A stretch of DNA of 64,000 nt, from positions 412,591 to 476,590 of the forward strand of contig NZ_JARVRJ010000009.1 in the NCBI RefSeq assembly GCF_030209745.1, written 5' to 3'. Under the pieces are notes generated by a model that did no database searches, had not been told where the DNA came from, and was given only the letters and a program-made list of their open reading frames with translations. The first letter of the stretch is position 1, and each line of letters opens with the position of its first letter. Shown in pieces: positions 24,729 to 33,974 of this stretch. Position numbers and translations under genes: made by a program. This stretch comes from Arthrobacter sp. fls2-241-R2A-200. Its GTDB lineage: Bacteria > Actinomycetota > Actinomycetes > Actinomycetales > Micrococcaceae.

Positions 24729-25182
24729 GGCGGAACGGCACCGGCATGACCCGCTCTTGCCTCTCGTAGGGGGCTCCCACGTGCTTCAAGTAGTCCTCCA
24801 CAGTGTGGTCGTACTGGCACACCATGACCTCGGCCCCATACTCGGAGGCAGCGTCGAAGAACTGCGCCTGCAAATGCCGGTTACCCAGCGAGTGCGCCAC
24901 CACACCCATCTCGTGGATGGACCGCGGCCCGATGACCAGCACATCCGTCGGCAGCACGGAGACAACGATGAGGTTCCCGTCATCAACGGCGAGGATGTCG
25001 CCGTCGCGCAGGTCACCTGAGCCTGGGGGCAAGCGGATGCCGAGTTCCTTGCCATGGTCTGTAGTGACTCGTTGGATGCGTTTGACCAGGAGGGAGCTGG
25101 GGAGCACCACCTTTTCCTTGTGGTGCCCGGCGTAGGCACCGGGCTGTTCGTGCAGGTTTCCGAGAACTTTTTCGATGATCAT
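24709..25182 (-). CDS. ureE: Urease accessory nickel chaperone UreE
   Basis: The 157-residue product shows UreE patterns: RIQRVTTDHGKELGIRL, LRDGDILAVDDG in the first domain, and the nickel-binding domain with IHEMGVVAHSLGNRHLQAQF. The C-terminus PFRHAEHSH is a short His-containing tail that can add nickel sites. UreE passes nickel to UreG. AGGACCCTC precedes the ATG, seven bases after the ureC stop. Confidence 0.95.
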   Translation of the reverse strand: MIIEKVLGNLHEQPGAYAGHHKEKVVLPSSLLVKRIQRVTTDHGKELGIRLPPGSGDLRDGDILAVDDGNLIVVSVLPTDVLVIGPRSIHEMGVVAHSLGNRHLQAQFFDAASEYGAEVMVCQYDHTVEDYLKHVGAPYERQERVMPVPFRHAEHSH

Positions 25183-25189
25183 GAGGGTC

Positions 25190-26935
25190 CTAGAAAAGGA
25201 AGTAGCGCTGGGCCATGGGCAGCACGTCGGAGGGCTCGCAGGTGGCTTCGACGCCGTCGACCGTGACTTGGTACGTTTCCGGGTCGACGGCGATGTCCGG
25301 GGTTTCGCCGTTGTACTTCAGGTCCGCTTTGCTCAGGTTGCGGATGCCGGAAACCGGCTTGATGACCCGCTGCAAGCCAAGTTCCCCTGGAACACCGGCG
25401 TCGATCGCGGCCTTGGACAGGAAGGTGATGGACGATGTCCGGAGCGCCGCGCCGTAGGTAGCGAACATGGGCCGCATGGTGCGCGGTTGTGGAGTGGGAA
25501 TGGAACCGTTGGAGTCGCCCATCAGGGCATAGGCGATCTGGCCGCCCTTGATCACCAACTCCGGTTTCACCCCAAAGAAGGCCGGATCCCACAGCACCAG
25601 GTCCGCGAATTTCCCTTCTTCCACTGAACCGATCACATCTGCCATTCCCTGGGCGATGGCCGGATTGATGGTGTATTTCGCTACGTACCTCTTGAGCCTG
25701 AAATTATCCGATTCCGCGCCCAGGCCGTTGGCGGCGCCGTGCGAGGCACCGGTGGGATCGTGGAGAACGCCACGCTGGCGTTTCATGGCGTCCGCCACCT
25801 GCCAGGTCCGCGTGACCACCTCACCCACCCGCCCCATGGCCTGGGAATCGGACGAGGTGATCGCGAAGACGCCGAGATCGTGGAGTACATCCTCCGCGGC
25901 AATGGTTTCTGCCCGGATCCGCGAGTCCGCGAAAGCCACGTCCTCCGGAATGTCCGGGTTGAGGTGGTGGCAGACCATGAGCATGTCCAAGTGCTCTTCG
26001 ATGGTGTTCCTGGTGTACGGCAACGTGGGGTTGGTGGACGCCGGAAGCACGTTGGGCAGGCCGGCAATTTTGATGATGTCCGGGGCGTGCCCGCCGCCCG
26101 CGCCCTCGGTGTGGAAGGTGTGGATGACCCGGCCATCGATCGCCTTGATGGTGTCCTCAACAAACCCGCACTCGTTCAGGGTGTCTGTGTGGATGGCCAC
26201 CTGGATGTCGTATTCGTCCGCCACCTGGAGGGACATGTCAATCGAGGACGTTGTCGCTCCCCAGTCTTCGTGCACCTTCAGCCCCACGGCGCCGGCGCGG
26301 ATCTGCTCGGCAAGAGGCTCGACGGCGGATGCGTGGCCCTTGCCGAAGACGCCGATGTTGATCGGAAGGCCCTCAGCGGCCTGGAGCATCCGGGAGATGT
26401 GCCATTTACCTGGAGTGATGGTGGTGGCTTTGGTCCCATCAGCCGGCCCGGTGCCGCCGCCGACCATGGTGGTGACGCCGTTGCAGAGTGCGGTGGGCAC
26501 CTGCTCGGGGGAGATGAAATGGATGTGTGTATCGATCCCGCCGGCAGTGAGGATTTTCCGTTCACCGGCGATGATCTCCGTGCTGGCACCGATGACGATA
26601 TCAACGCCATCGGTGATCTGCGGGTTGCCGGCCTTGCCGATCTTGAAGATGTGCCCGTCCCTGAGGGCGACATCGGCTTTGTAGATGCCGGTGTAGTCCA
26701 GTACCACCACATTGGTGATGACGGTGTCCGGGATGTCCTCTTCCCGGGTCAGCTGGCCGTTCTGCCCCATGCCATCGCGGATCACCTTGCCGCCGCCGAA
26801 CACCACTTCCTCGCCGTAGGCCGTGTAATCCTTCTCGATCTCCAGGAACAGCTCGGTATCGGCCAAGCGGATGGCGTCACCGGTGGTTGGTCCGTACAGT
26901 TCCGCGTATTGCCGCCGCGGGATCTCGAAGCTCAC
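25190..26935 (-). CDS. ureC: Urease subunit alpha (UreC)
   Basis: The 581-residue catalytic subunit hydrolyses urea to ammonia and carbamate at a dinickel centre. All key residues are visible: His137 and His139 (GIDTHIHF), carbamylated Lys220 (VGLKVHEDW), His249 (VAIHTDT), His275 (HTFHTEG), Cys322-His323 of the mobile flap (MVCHHLNP) and Asp363 (TSSDSQA). Spacing matches the Klebsiella enzyme with a constant offset of three. The start is GTG, in a GTGA overlap with the ureB stop. The C-terminus is a little longer than usual. Confidence 0.98.
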   Translation of the reverse strand: MSFEIPRRQYAELYGPTTGDAIRLADTELFLEIEKDYTAYGEEVVFGGGKVIRDGMGQNGQLTREEDIPDTVITNVVVLDYTGIYKADVALRDGHIFKIGKAGNPQITDGVDIVIGASTEIIAGERKILTAGGIDTHIHFISPEQVPTALCNGVTTMVGGGTGPADGTKATTITPGKWHISRMLQAAEGLPINIGVFGKGHASAVEPLAEQIRAGAVGLKVHEDWGATTSSIDMSLQVADEYDIQVAIHTDTLNECGFVEDTIKAIDGRVIHTFHTEGAGGGHAPDIIKIAGLPNVLPASTNPTLPYTRNTIEEHLDMLMVCHHLNPDIPEDVAFADSRIRAETIAAEDVLHDLGVFAITSSDSQAMGRVGEVVTRTWQVADAMKRQRGVLHDPTGASHGAANGLGAESDNFRLKRYVAKYTINPAIAQGMADVIGSVEEGKFADLVLWDPAFFGVKPELVIKGGQIAYALMGDSNGSIPTPQPRTMRPMFATYGAALRTSSITFLSKAAIDAGVPGELGLQRVIKPVSGIRNLSKADLKYNGETPDIAVDPETYQVTVDGVEATCEPSDVLPMAQRYFLF

Positions 26936-27285
26936 TTGGTGGTTCCTTCCGTCGCCTCGGCGGCAAGGCCGGTGCCGCCGTCGAGCTTTCCATTAACAGC
27001 GTCACTGAGCCCGTAGACTTCCCGCGATCCGGCGAGGTCGATGAGCCGCACGGTCTTGCGGTCTCCGGGTTCGAAGCGCGCCGCCGTACCTGCGGGAATG
27101 TCCAGGCGACGGCCAAAAGCGGCCTCCCGATCGAACTCCAAGGCGCGGTTCGCCTCAGCGAAGTGGTAATGGGAACCTACTTGGACTGGTCGGTCGCCGC
27201 GATTGACAACCTCGACGGCGGTTGCCTCACGGCCGTTGTTGCAGCGGATGGGTCCTGGCTGGAGCCTGTATTCACCGGGGATCAT
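26932..27285 (-). CDS. ureB: Urease subunit beta (UreB)
   Basis: The 117-residue product has the UreB pattern: [53 protein letters not shown] and the closing [15 protein letters not shown]. It is a separate polypeptide, as in most bacteria other than Helicobacter. ATAGGACCGCC precedes the ATG. It lies seven bases after ureA and overlaps ureC by four. Confidence 0.97.
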   Translation of the reverse strand: MIPGEYRLQPGPIRCNNGREATAVEVVNRGDRPVQVGSHYHFAEANRALEFDREAAFGRRLDIPAGTAARFEPGDRKTVRLIDLAGSREVYGLSDAVNGKLDGGTGLAAEATEGTTK

Positions 27286-27292
27286 GGCGGTC

Positions 27293-27595
27293 CTATCGGA
27301 TGGGGTCGTGGACGGTGACGAGCTTGGTGCCGTCCGGGAAAGTGGCTTCGATCTGGACGTCGTGGATCATCTCCGGCACGCCTTCCATGACATCCTCGCG
27401 GCGAAGAAGCGTGGTTCCGTAGCTCATAAGTTCTGCAACGGTCTTGCCGTCCCGGGCGCCCTCAATGAGCTCGTAACTGATGATGGCCACGGCCTCGGGA
27501 TAGTTCAGCTTCAACCCCCGGGCCTGTCGCCGCCGGGCGAGATCAGCCGCCACCACGATCATGAGTTTTTCCTGCTCACGGGGCAAAAGATGCAT
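27293..27595 (-). CDS. ureA: Urease subunit gamma (UreA)
   Basis: The 100-residue product begins [20 protein letters not shown], the usual UreA start, and continues with [22 protein letters not shown] and [23 protein letters not shown] end ([18 protein letters not shown]). The ATG at 27595 is preferred over an in-frame GTG at 27601 because AGGAG sits at proper distance only for the ATG. It opens the ureABCEFGD-nickel transporter operon. Confidence 0.96.
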   Translation of the reverse strand: MHLLPREQEKLMIVVAADLARRRQARGLKLNYPEAVAIISYELIEGARDGKTVAELMSYGTTLLRREDVMEGVPEMIHDVQIEATFPDGTKLVTVHDPIR

Positions 27596-27795
27596 CGACA
27601 CTCCTAACGTTGGGCGGCTGCGACGGCAGACGTCAGATACTCGAGGCCTGGAACAGCCGAGGACATCGGGGCAGCTACTACTCTCTTATAGCCCCTTACG
27701 CCCGGCACTTCCAGCCGTCCCACCGCCGGCGCCTGTGAACGGATTGTGACCAGCCTAAGGTGGTGGTGTTTCAAGGGCGTTTCCGCATTCGTTTC

Positions 27796-28416
27796 CTATT
27801 CCGCCGGTGGCCGGGCCGCGGCGCGGTGCTTCCGCACCTGCCACACCACCACAATGACCACGACGACGGCGGCCACCACCAAGGCGGAACCGCGCCCAAC
27901 AGTCCGTGCCAGTTGCTCGTATGAACTGCCGGCGACGAATCCCAGTGTGACGAACATGGATCCCCAGATGATCCCACCTGTGAAGTTCCAGACGGCAAAA
28001 TGCCGGTACGGCATGCGGCTGAGCCCTGCGAGCGCGGGCATCACGGCACGGAAAAAAGCCGTGAAACGCCCAAGAAAAACGGCCAGGCCACCGCGCCTGG
28101 CCAAAAAGTCCTCGGCCCTCTTCAACCCATCCCGTCGCTTGTCCAGGATCTTCATCGCCATAACCCGGGGGCCCACATGCTTGCCGACCTCGTACCCCAC
28201 GGTGTCGCCAAGGACGGCGGCAGCGATCACCACCACGATCATGATCCACAGCGGCATGCCAGTACTGTCCGCATAGACCCCGGACACCACGGCCGCCGTC
28301 TCGCCGGGGATGACGAAGCCGACGAACAACGCGTCCTCGGCGAAGACGAGCGCGAACACGATGGAAACCACCACCACCGGACTGGCGTGGAGGAGCCCAT
28401 CGAACAACCACTGCAT
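27796..28416 (-). CDS. DedA family membrane protein
   Basis: The product has 206 residues from the ATG at 28416. It carries DedA motifs: FALVFAEDALFVGFVIPGETAAVVSG, then GDTVGYEVGKHVGP, and FLGRFTAFFRAVMPALAGLSRM with the conserved Arg residues, followed by hydrophobic helices. DedA proteins are thought to act as lipid scramblases/flippases of undecaprenyl-phosphate or phospholipids. The frame is open to 28509, but that would overlap the next gene upstream and adds a non-family leader. Confidence 0.9.
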   Translation of the reverse strand: MQWLFDGLLHASPVVVVSIVFALVFAEDALFVGFVIPGETAAVVSGVYADSTGMPLWIMIVVVIAAAVLGDTVGYEVGKHVGPRVMAMKILDKRRDGLKRAEDFLARRGGLAVFLGRFTAFFRAVMPALAGLSRMPYRHFAVWNFTGGIIWGSMFVTLGFVAGSSYEQLARTVGRGSALVVAAVVVVIVVVWQVRKHRAAARPPAE

Positions 28417-28475
28417 AGGGATGAGTTTGGCAGATGCACCCGGGGCTGGGCAGGGGTTCCCGTGAAACTGCCCTG

Positions 28476-29579
28476 CTAGCTGTTGCGACCCCGGGCAGCT
28501 ACTTTCCACCTGTCCAACACTGCGCCGCCCTGCACCGCGTGGACTTCATCCACCAGGTTCATCGCCAGGCATACGTGGTTGGGGATCACCCGGACGCGTG
28601 CGCCCAGGGCGGGGAGTTCCTCAGAGTCGGGCCAGACCACGGTGGCGTGGTGCTCCGAGAGCGCAGTAACCCGGGCGTCCGGATACTCGGGAAGGCGGCC
28701 ATAACCCGTAGCCCAGTCCGGACGATCGCTGCCCAAGACCTTGCTCCCTGCGTCTACCACCACTCGCCGGACATTGCCCCCTCTCGCCTCATGGCGGCTG
28801 ACCACCGTCGCGGCAACGCTGAGGGCAATGTCTTCCCAAGTGCAGCGCTCCAGTTCCAATTGCTGCGCGTCACCGAAAACGTAAACCCCCGGGCGCAACT
28901 CCGTAGCGGCTGTTCCGCCGCCGATCAAGGCCGTGGGCGTGGAACCTCCACTAATGGTCCGCACGGCGAATCCGGCGGCGGTCAGTTCCCTCGCAGCTTG
29001 GGCGAGTGCCTCGTTTTCGTTGCCTGCCGCGCCGCTCGGCATTCCGGGCTTGTAGCTGTGGCCAGGAAACGTGAAGATCCCGGCCACGTCCAACCCCGCG
29101 TCGGCAGCGGCTTTGGCTACGTCAACCACTTCGTCGGGCAGCACGCCGCTGCGGTGATGTCCGCTGTCCACCTCAATTAGCACCGCGATCCGGCTTCCTG
29201 CCGAACCGAGTTGGCGACCCATCGCCGTCGCGCCTTCCACGGAATCGACTCCAACCGCGATGCGGCACTTGTCCGCCAACGCGCGCAGCCTTTCCGCTTG
29301 GCGGGCGTCCACCCACAGTGGGTAGGCGATGAAGATATCCGTGGCACCGCCGTCGGCGAACACCTCGGCCTCACCAATGGTGGCCACTGTGAGGCCGGTA
29401 GCCCCGGCAGCGAGCTGTTTGGCCGCGATTTCCAAGGTTTTATGGGTTTTCACATGTGGCCTGAGCGCAATGCCCCGGCTGCGCATGCTTTCAGCCATCC
29501 GCTCGATGTTGCGGTCCAGGATGTCGACGTCGATCAGGATGGCAGGGGTTGGAATGTCAGCCGGGATCAGGTGGTTCAT
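28476..29579 (-). CDS. PLP-dependent D-threonine aldolase / D-serine dehydratase-like enzyme
   Basis: The 367-residue protein is of the alanine-racemase-fold type III family. The PLP Lys lies in LRPHVKTHK (~40-48), barrel motifs include VDSGHHRSGV and GIFTFPGHSY, and the phosphate-binding GGSTPTA follows. The C-terminal domain has a metal site typical of this family, with EHHATV and PNHVCLAMN (His and Cys). Related enzymes cleave D-threonine or D-3-hydroxy amino acids, or dehydrate D-serine; which one cannot be told. It is 59 bases upstream of the DedA gene on the same strand. Confidence 0.88.
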   Translation of the reverse strand: MNHLIPADIPTPAILIDVDILDRNIERMAESMRSRGIALRPHVKTHKTLEIAAKQLAAGATGLTVATIGEAEVFADGGATDIFIAYPLWVDARQAERLRALADKCRIAVGVDSVEGATAMGRQLGSAGSRIAVLIEVDSGHHRSGVLPDEVVDVAKAAADAGLDVAGIFTFPGHSYKPGMPSGAAGNENEALAQAARELTAAGFAVRTISGGSTPTALIGGGTAATELRPGVYVFGDAQQLELERCTWEDIALSVAATVVSRHEARGGNVRRVVVDAGSKVLGSDRPDWATGYGRLPEYPDARVTALSEHHATVVWPDSEELPALGARVRVIPNHVCLAMNLVDEVHAVQGGAVLDRWKVAARGRNS

Positions 29580-29847
29580 CCTTCGACAGTAACGCGCGCA
29601 CCGTCGTCGAATAAATCACTGCAGGAGCGGCCCTGTGAACCACAAAACGTATAGAATGGCTACTACAAGAAAGCCTAGCTTCTGACGCACATCTCGGTCG
29701 GCCTCCGGCGGAGCGCAGCGAAAGTCACCACGATGAAGGTACAACTTCCTCTGGACGTCCTCCCTGCCGGCGTATGGGTTGACCGTCATTGTCCCCGCAC
29801 CGGCCCCATGACCGCGGCCCAGGCAGCGCGAGCGTAAGCAGCATGGC

Positions 29848-30123
29848 ATGGGTTTCGACCACCACGAACCGGAACAACGCCAACGGCTCGTGACCGCCAT
29901 GGAAAGGGCATCCGTGAGCCCCGGGGCCCTGTGGCCGTATTACTTGGGCATCGGCGGGTCCGTGGGCGAGCTTGAAGCTGAGGCGTACCTCCAAGGAATG
30001 CTCTCCATCCCCACCCTTGAACGGGACCTTCTGGCGATGGCGGCGAATGAGTTGATCAACGACCTCGCTGGCCCCCACGCACCCTACTCCGAGGAAGTGC
30101 TGGGCGATTCGCCTGCGGAGTGA
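29848..30123 (+). CDS. Small hypothetical protein
   Basis: The 91-residue acidic product (GFDHHEPEQRQRLVTAMERA, then YYLGIGGSVGELEAEAYLQGML, ending with AANELINDL) looks fully helical and soluble. No domain is recognised. Base composition at third positions matches coding DNA on this strand, and overlapping frames on the other strand look like shadows. The ribosome site is weak. Confidence 0.6.
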   Translation: MGFDHHEPEQRQRLVTAMERASVSPGALWPYYLGIGGSVGELEAEAYLQGMLSIPTLERDLLAMAANELINDLAGPHAPYSEEVLGDSPAE

Positions 30124-30461
30124 CTCCACGCTGGCCCCACTTGGACAAAGCGTGAAGGTGCGCAACCCTGAAGCGCGCCTTTGGGACGCAGTCCGTCGGA
30201 ACCGCTGGCTGCATAACGGATCCGATAGGGAACTGTGAACTAGTCGTTGATCAGCGCCTGAGGTTCACGAATCCAAGGCCGTTGACTGGACCAATTCAGC
30301 GCTCTGCTCTGGAGCAGCATGCGCCTACTACCGATTAATAGCGAACTGGATTTCCCTCCACGGCTGCTGGCTGGAGTTAGTTACGCTGCCAACGGTTGGG
30401 AAATAGATAACACCGCTTCGCACTGAAGCAGCCAAAGGGCACCATTGGGGCGCATAGTTGG
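30124..30461. other. Intergenic region without recognised features
   Basis: This 338-base stretch has lower GC than its surroundings in parts (for example around 30331-30420) and no convincing reading frame, RNA or repeat. It must contain the promoter of the gene at 30462. Confidence 0.5.
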
Positions 30462-30956
30462 ATGATGGCAACTTTTGATACCCGGAGTTTTTACACGCGC
30501 GGTGACTCCCTCAGTGTTGGCGATTCAAGGGAACATGTCGAGCGGGCGCTCAAGGACTCCGGGGCGACCGATGTTCGTTTCAGTCAACGCGGGTGCCTTA
30601 GCGCCATCGCGTTCAGGGCCTGCGGAAGGCAGTTCCGCATCGTCATCTCTTTACCGCAGCCCAATGGAACTTCCGGTGTCCAGAGTGACGTCGTCGAGGC
30701 CCATGGCCAGGCAGTGACAACAAAAGCCCAAGAGCTCAGTGCCCGCAGGTTTTGGCAGGCTTTCGCCTTTTCGACAGACGCCAAACTCGCAGCGGTGGCA
30801 GCCGGCGTTGCTACGCTCGAATCGGAATTTCTCGCCCATGTGGTACTCCCCGGGAACCGTACCGTGATCGACGAACTCGAACCGGTCATCGCCTCTGCCT
30901 ACCGGTCCGGACAGCGTCCCTCAATCGGCAATGCCGCCTCCCGGGGTACCGATTAG
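30462..30956 (+). CDS. Hypothetical protein resembling a family common in phages and mobile elements
   Basis: The 164-residue product follows a pattern I know from uncharacterised phage/island proteins: an N-terminal SREHVERALKDSGATDVRF (compare SRAEIEKTLARYGA), a central strand AIAFRACGRQFRIVISLP, and RRFWQAFAFSTDAKLAAVAAGVATLESEFLAHVVLPGNRTV (compare a KLEAVE-GI-T-EEEFLA-IVLP pattern). The match is by eye, without a search. No integrase or other mobile gene is nearby. Its stop overlaps the stop of the convergent gene by four bases. Confidence 0.65.
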   Translation: MMATFDTRSFYTRGDSLSVGDSREHVERALKDSGATDVRFSQRGCLSAIAFRACGRQFRIVISLPQPNGTSGVQSDVVEAHGQAVTTKAQELSARRFWQAFAFSTDAKLAAVAAGVATLESEFLAHVVLPGNRTVIDELEPVIASAYRSGQRPSIGNAASRGTD

Positions 30957-32116
30957 ATGCCCTGTTCAGGCAAGTGCGGGTAGTCCGGCTTTCGTTGCTG
31001 GAACCGCAGCACGTCCGGGTTCAGGATCACGCCGTCGCGGATTTCGATCGCGCGGCGGATGGTTTCGTTTTCTGTCCACGCTGCGGGACCGGTGATCACG
31101 GATTCCAGGAAGGGCAGCAGGGCTTCGGTGATCTCCCAACTGGAGGACTTCCAGAGGTAGGAGGGGCTGTGGTCCACCGCGTAGTAATCGATGTGGTCCC
31201 CTACCGTGAACATTGGCTCAGTGAAGGTGGTGGTTTTCGCCCATCTGAAGCCCATCCCCTCATCGCAGGAAACGTCCACGATCAGGCTGCCGGGCCGGAA
31301 GGCGTCAAGGTCTTCGGTTCGCAGGTAGGTCAAAGGTGAATTGGGGTTTTGTAGGGTGCAGTTGACCACTATGTCGCGTTCGGCAAGGAACGGCGCCAGC
31401 GGGACCCGCCCGCGTTCGGTGATGACCTCGCTGAGGAACGGCGCTTTGGGGTCGTGATCGAACTGGACAATCCGCACCGAATGGATGGGCGAACCCACGG
31501 CGGCCACCCCGCGGTTAGTCAGCACCTGGACGTCATGGATGCCGTGGGCATTGAGGGCCGTGACGGCTCCGCGGGCGGTCGCGCCGAACCCGATGACGAC
31601 GGCGCTGAGTCTCGGGCCGTAGTCCCCGGTGGACCCGGTCAGGGCCAGGGAGTGCAGCACGGAGCAGTAGCCGGCCAGTTCGTTGTTCTTGTGGAATACG
31701 TGCAGCCCGAATCCGCCGTCGCTGGCCCAGTGGTTCATCGCTTCGAAGGCGATCAGCGTGAGTTTCTTATCGATTGCTATCTGGGTGATGGCGCGGTCCT
31801 GGACGCAGTGCGGCCAGCCCCAAAGGGTCTGCCCGTCACGTAGTTCCGAAAGGTCTTCGGGTTGCGGTTTGGGCAGGAGGACGACGTCGGCCTCCGCCAG
31901 CAATTGCGCGCGCGGGACGACGCGCCCCACAAGTGGGGCCAGATGGGAGTCCGACACGCCGAAACGGTCGCCGTAGCCTTCCTCAAAAATGAGGTTCTGC
32001 CGGATTTCGGGGGCAATGCGCTTGAGGTGCAGCGGGTGAATGGGCAGGCGCCGCTCGTCAGGTTTTCGCGTGCTGGAGAGGACGCCGAGGGTGAGGTGAT
32101 CGGTCATACCGGTCAC
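30953..32116 (-). CDS. N5-(carboxyethyl)ornithine synthase / alanine dehydrogenase-like protein
   Basis: The 387-residue product has the AlaDH/PNT-like N-terminal domain (ERRLPIHPLHLKRI, LLPKPQPEDL), a substrate segment NNELAGYCSVLHSLALTGSTGDYGP, then a Rossmann motif VVIGFGATARGAVTALNAHG. The NNELAGYCSVLHS block and overall length fit N5-(carboxyethyl)ornithine synthase, which reductively joins pyruvate to ornithine; opine-type or alanine dehydrogenase activity is an alternative. The GTG at 32116 overlaps the stop of a small basic gene (GTGA); an ATG at 32107 is also possible. Confidence 0.75.
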   Translation of the reverse strand: MTGMTDHLTLGVLSSTRKPDERRLPIHPLHLKRIAPEIRQNLIFEEGYGDRFGVSDSHLAPLVGRVVPRAQLLAEADVVLLPKPQPEDLSELRDGQTLWGWPHCVQDRAITQIAIDKKLTLIAFEAMNHWASDGGFGLHVFHKNNELAGYCSVLHSLALTGSTGDYGPRLSAVVIGFGATARGAVTALNAHGIHDVQVLTNRGVAAVGSPIHSVRIVQFDHDPKAPFLSEVITERGRVPLAPFLAERDIVVNCTLQNPNSPLTYLRTEDLDAFRPGSLIVDVSCDEGMGFRWAKTTTFTEPMFTVGDHIDYYAVDHSPSYLWKSSSWEITEALLPFLESVITGPAAWTENETIRRAIEIRDGVILNPDVLRFQQRKPDYPHLPEQGI

Positions 32117-32262
32117 TTCTTTTTCGGGCTTGTGGACTTGGCGGCTGTGGCCTTATCGAGTGAGCTGGCGGGTGCTTCGGCGGCCTTCTTATCGGCGCGC
32201 TTTTCCTTGATGCTCTTGGCGGATTTCTTGGATGCTGTTTGGCGGGGGGATTTGTCAGCCAT
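32113..32262 (-). CDS. Small lysine-rich basic protein
   Basis: From the ATG at 32262 (AGGAG seven bases upstream) the product has 49 residues, with Lys, Ala and Ser making up most of it (KKSAKSIKEKRADKKAAEAP, ending in SPKKK). It has no hydrophobic segment and is probably disordered; nucleic-acid binding is possible. The stop overlaps the start of the downstream dehydrogenase gene. Confidence 0.75.
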   Translation of the reverse strand: MADKSPRQTASKKSAKSIKEKRADKKAAEAPASSLDKATAAKSTSPKKK

Positions 32263-32403
32263 GATTGCTCCTGTAGCGGAACCGAAAGGTTCCTGACTTC
32301 GAACGATACAGCTATCCACCGAATCCAGCCCCAGAGCCGTCCATCGGATGCTGTCCGTACCGTTGAATCAGTGGCAAGGGCTGTCATCGGCGTTTCAGCC
32401 CTG

Positions 32404-32637
32404 TCATTCCCCTAGGTCGTCCGCTATCCGGCGAAGGTCCTGAACCCAACCGGTCGAACGGCTGGGCACTCCTGAACTTGCTTCAAAGTTGCCAAGAGCT
32501 TCCGCTATGCGCTCGAGTGCTTCGGAGATATTGGCCTTGACCGCCGCATATCCTTCCTCCGAACGGGGATCGGAGGAAGCCGTTGACAGCAGTTCCGCTC
32601 CCGACTTGATCACCAGCGAAGCCTCGTACTCGTTCAT
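32404..32637 (-). CDS. Small hypothetical helical protein
   Basis: The ATG at 32637 follows GAGGG by seven bases and gives a 77-residue acidic product (MNEYEASLVIKSGAELLSTA, AAVKANISEALERIAEALG, WVQDLRRIADDLGE). It looks like two or three helices, with no TM segment. The frame is open further upstream through the tRNA terminator, which argues for the short form. Family unknown. Confidence 0.65.
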   Translation of the reverse strand: MNEYEASLVIKSGAELLSTASSDPRSEEGYAAVKANISEALERIAEALGNFEASSGVPSRSTGWVQDLRRIADDLGE

Positions 32638-32772
32638 ACATGCACCCTCGTGGCTTCCTCGCCTTGGGACCTGCGGTTTCCCCGTCACCACAACCATACA
32701 TCTGTGATATGTGCCCGAGACTGATCCCCGCATGGCCACAAAATGCCGTCTTCCAGAGCACTGATGATGCAA

Positions 32773-32806
32773 AAATCCCCCGGAACCGTGTGGTTCCGGG
32801 GGATTT
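32773..32806 (-). terminator. Rho-independent terminator of tRNA-Lys
   Basis: A 15-bp perfect stem (arms 32773-32787 and 32792-32806) with a 4-base loop, followed by a T run when read on the minus strand, begins seven bases after the tRNA end. Confidence 0.92.
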
Positions 32807-32812
32807 GAAGGG

Positions 32813-32885
32813 TGGGCCCTGTGGGGATCGAACCCACGACCCACGGATTAAAAGTCCGATGCTCTACCAACTGAGCTAAAGGCCC
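32813..32885 (-). tRNA. tRNA-Lys (anticodon TTT)
   Basis: The minus strand folds as a complete 73-nt tRNA: acceptor GGGCCTT/AGGGCCC, D arm TAGCTCAGTTGGTAGAGC, anticodon loop ACTTTTAAT with TTT, and T arm GTGGGTTCGATCCCCAC. CCA is not encoded. A terminator follows. No attachment-site repeat was seen next to it. Confidence 0.97.
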
Positions 32886-33019
32886 TCCAGCTGTTGAAAC
32901 AGCCATGAATACTGTACCCCAAGGTCAAGCCCACCATGGAACCGGGCGCCGCGGCTGGTTACCCGGCTCCCGGATAACCGTTACTCGACCCCGTCAGGGC
33001 ACAGGAGTACGGTGAACTC

Positions 33020-33679
33020 ATGAGCGAACAGCCAGGATCACCTACGTACGGCGGCGCAAACAGGCACCACAAGCCCAAGCCCTTCGCACCCATTGACTTC
33101 GAACCGTTCGCCGGTGGCGCCGACCCCGCACGCGTCTCCGAAGCCGCCCACCTTGCCGCCCAGGCCTTGGTCCGCCGCGGCCGCGACAGCGATGATCCGA
33201 AGGTCACCCATCGCTTGGTGAAGTTGGCTGACGAGCAGGGGCTGGATGCCATCGCCGAGATGTGGGCCGAAAGCCCCGCACGCTCTCTCCCCGGCGCGCT
33301 GTGGCGGCTCTACGCCCTGCGCGCGGCCACCGTCCAGAATCCTGAACGGATCTCTGTCTACTTCAGGGCCGGCCGGGACACGGCCCAGGTTGCCAACGTT
33401 GTAGCAGGCGCGGCCGAGCCGCCGGGCGCGGAGGAAATGAAAACGATGGCTGACGCCATCCTGTCTGGAGCTTTCGACGGCGATTTCGACGTCGCGCTGG
33501 AACGCTCCGCCGCGTTCTGCCGCGTGGTTGCGCTGGGTCAAGCCACCTTGGCCGATGGCGCAGAGCACAGCAATGAGGGCCACGCCAGCAAGCTGACCCG
33601 CAACTCCCATCAATTGGTTAAGACCGCTGAAGACCTGGAACATGCAGCGAACGCTTGGCGCCTGGGTGAGCTCGACTGA
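33020..33679 (+). CDS. Hypothetical actinobacterial protein
   Basis: The 219-residue soluble product is strongly helical. The N-terminal ~45 residues include HHKPKPFAPIDFEPFAGG, then ALWRLYALRAATVQNPERISVYFRAGRD, and the last ~40 are polar (NEGHASKLTRNSHQLVKTAEDLEHAANAW). No catalytic motif or membrane segment is visible. Similar proteins occur as stand-alone genes in related actinobacteria as far as I recall; function unknown. Confidence 0.8.
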   Translation: MSEQPGSPTYGGANRHHKPKPFAPIDFEPFAGGADPARVSEAAHLAAQALVRRGRDSDDPKVTHRLVKLADEQGLDAIAEMWAESPARSLPGALWRLYALRAATVQNPERISVYFRAGRDTAQVANVVAGAAEPPGAEEMKTMADAILSGAFDGDFDVALERSAAFCRVVALGQATLADGAEHSNEGHASKLTRNSHQLVKTAEDLEHAANAWRLGELD

Positions 33680-33974
33680 AGTAAGGGCGCTGAACCTACC
33701 CACGTGCAGCGCCACGTGTCAATGTTGACTTAGCTGGGCCGACGTAGAAAACTAAAACTGGTGTCGAACCGCGAAACCCCCGGGCTTCAACTTACAGCCG
33801 CTTCGAGCGGCCTACCGCCGAGAGGCGTATCCGGTTCGGCACCATTTTTATGCCCCAGCGCACTGCAAACGGCTTCTTCGCACCAGTCGCCGCGGGACCG
33901 GTAAAGTTGACACTTAAATGGCCGCCGGCACGTCGGTGCTGCCATTGCCAATCCGTCCCCGGACCGGAAGTGAC

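Noticed and set aside
25548..27016. Long plus-strand frames (378 and 425 codons) opposite the urease genes
   Set aside because: They are antisense shadows in GC-rich DNA; the minus strand encodes complete UreC/UreB with all active-site residues.
32813..32885. tRNA-Lys as an integration site
   Set aside because: No integrase gene and no direct repeat of the tRNA end were seen nearby.
33907..33945. TTGACA at 33907 as the promoter of the DUF47-Pit genes
   Set aside because: No acceptable -10 element at 16-18 bases was found.
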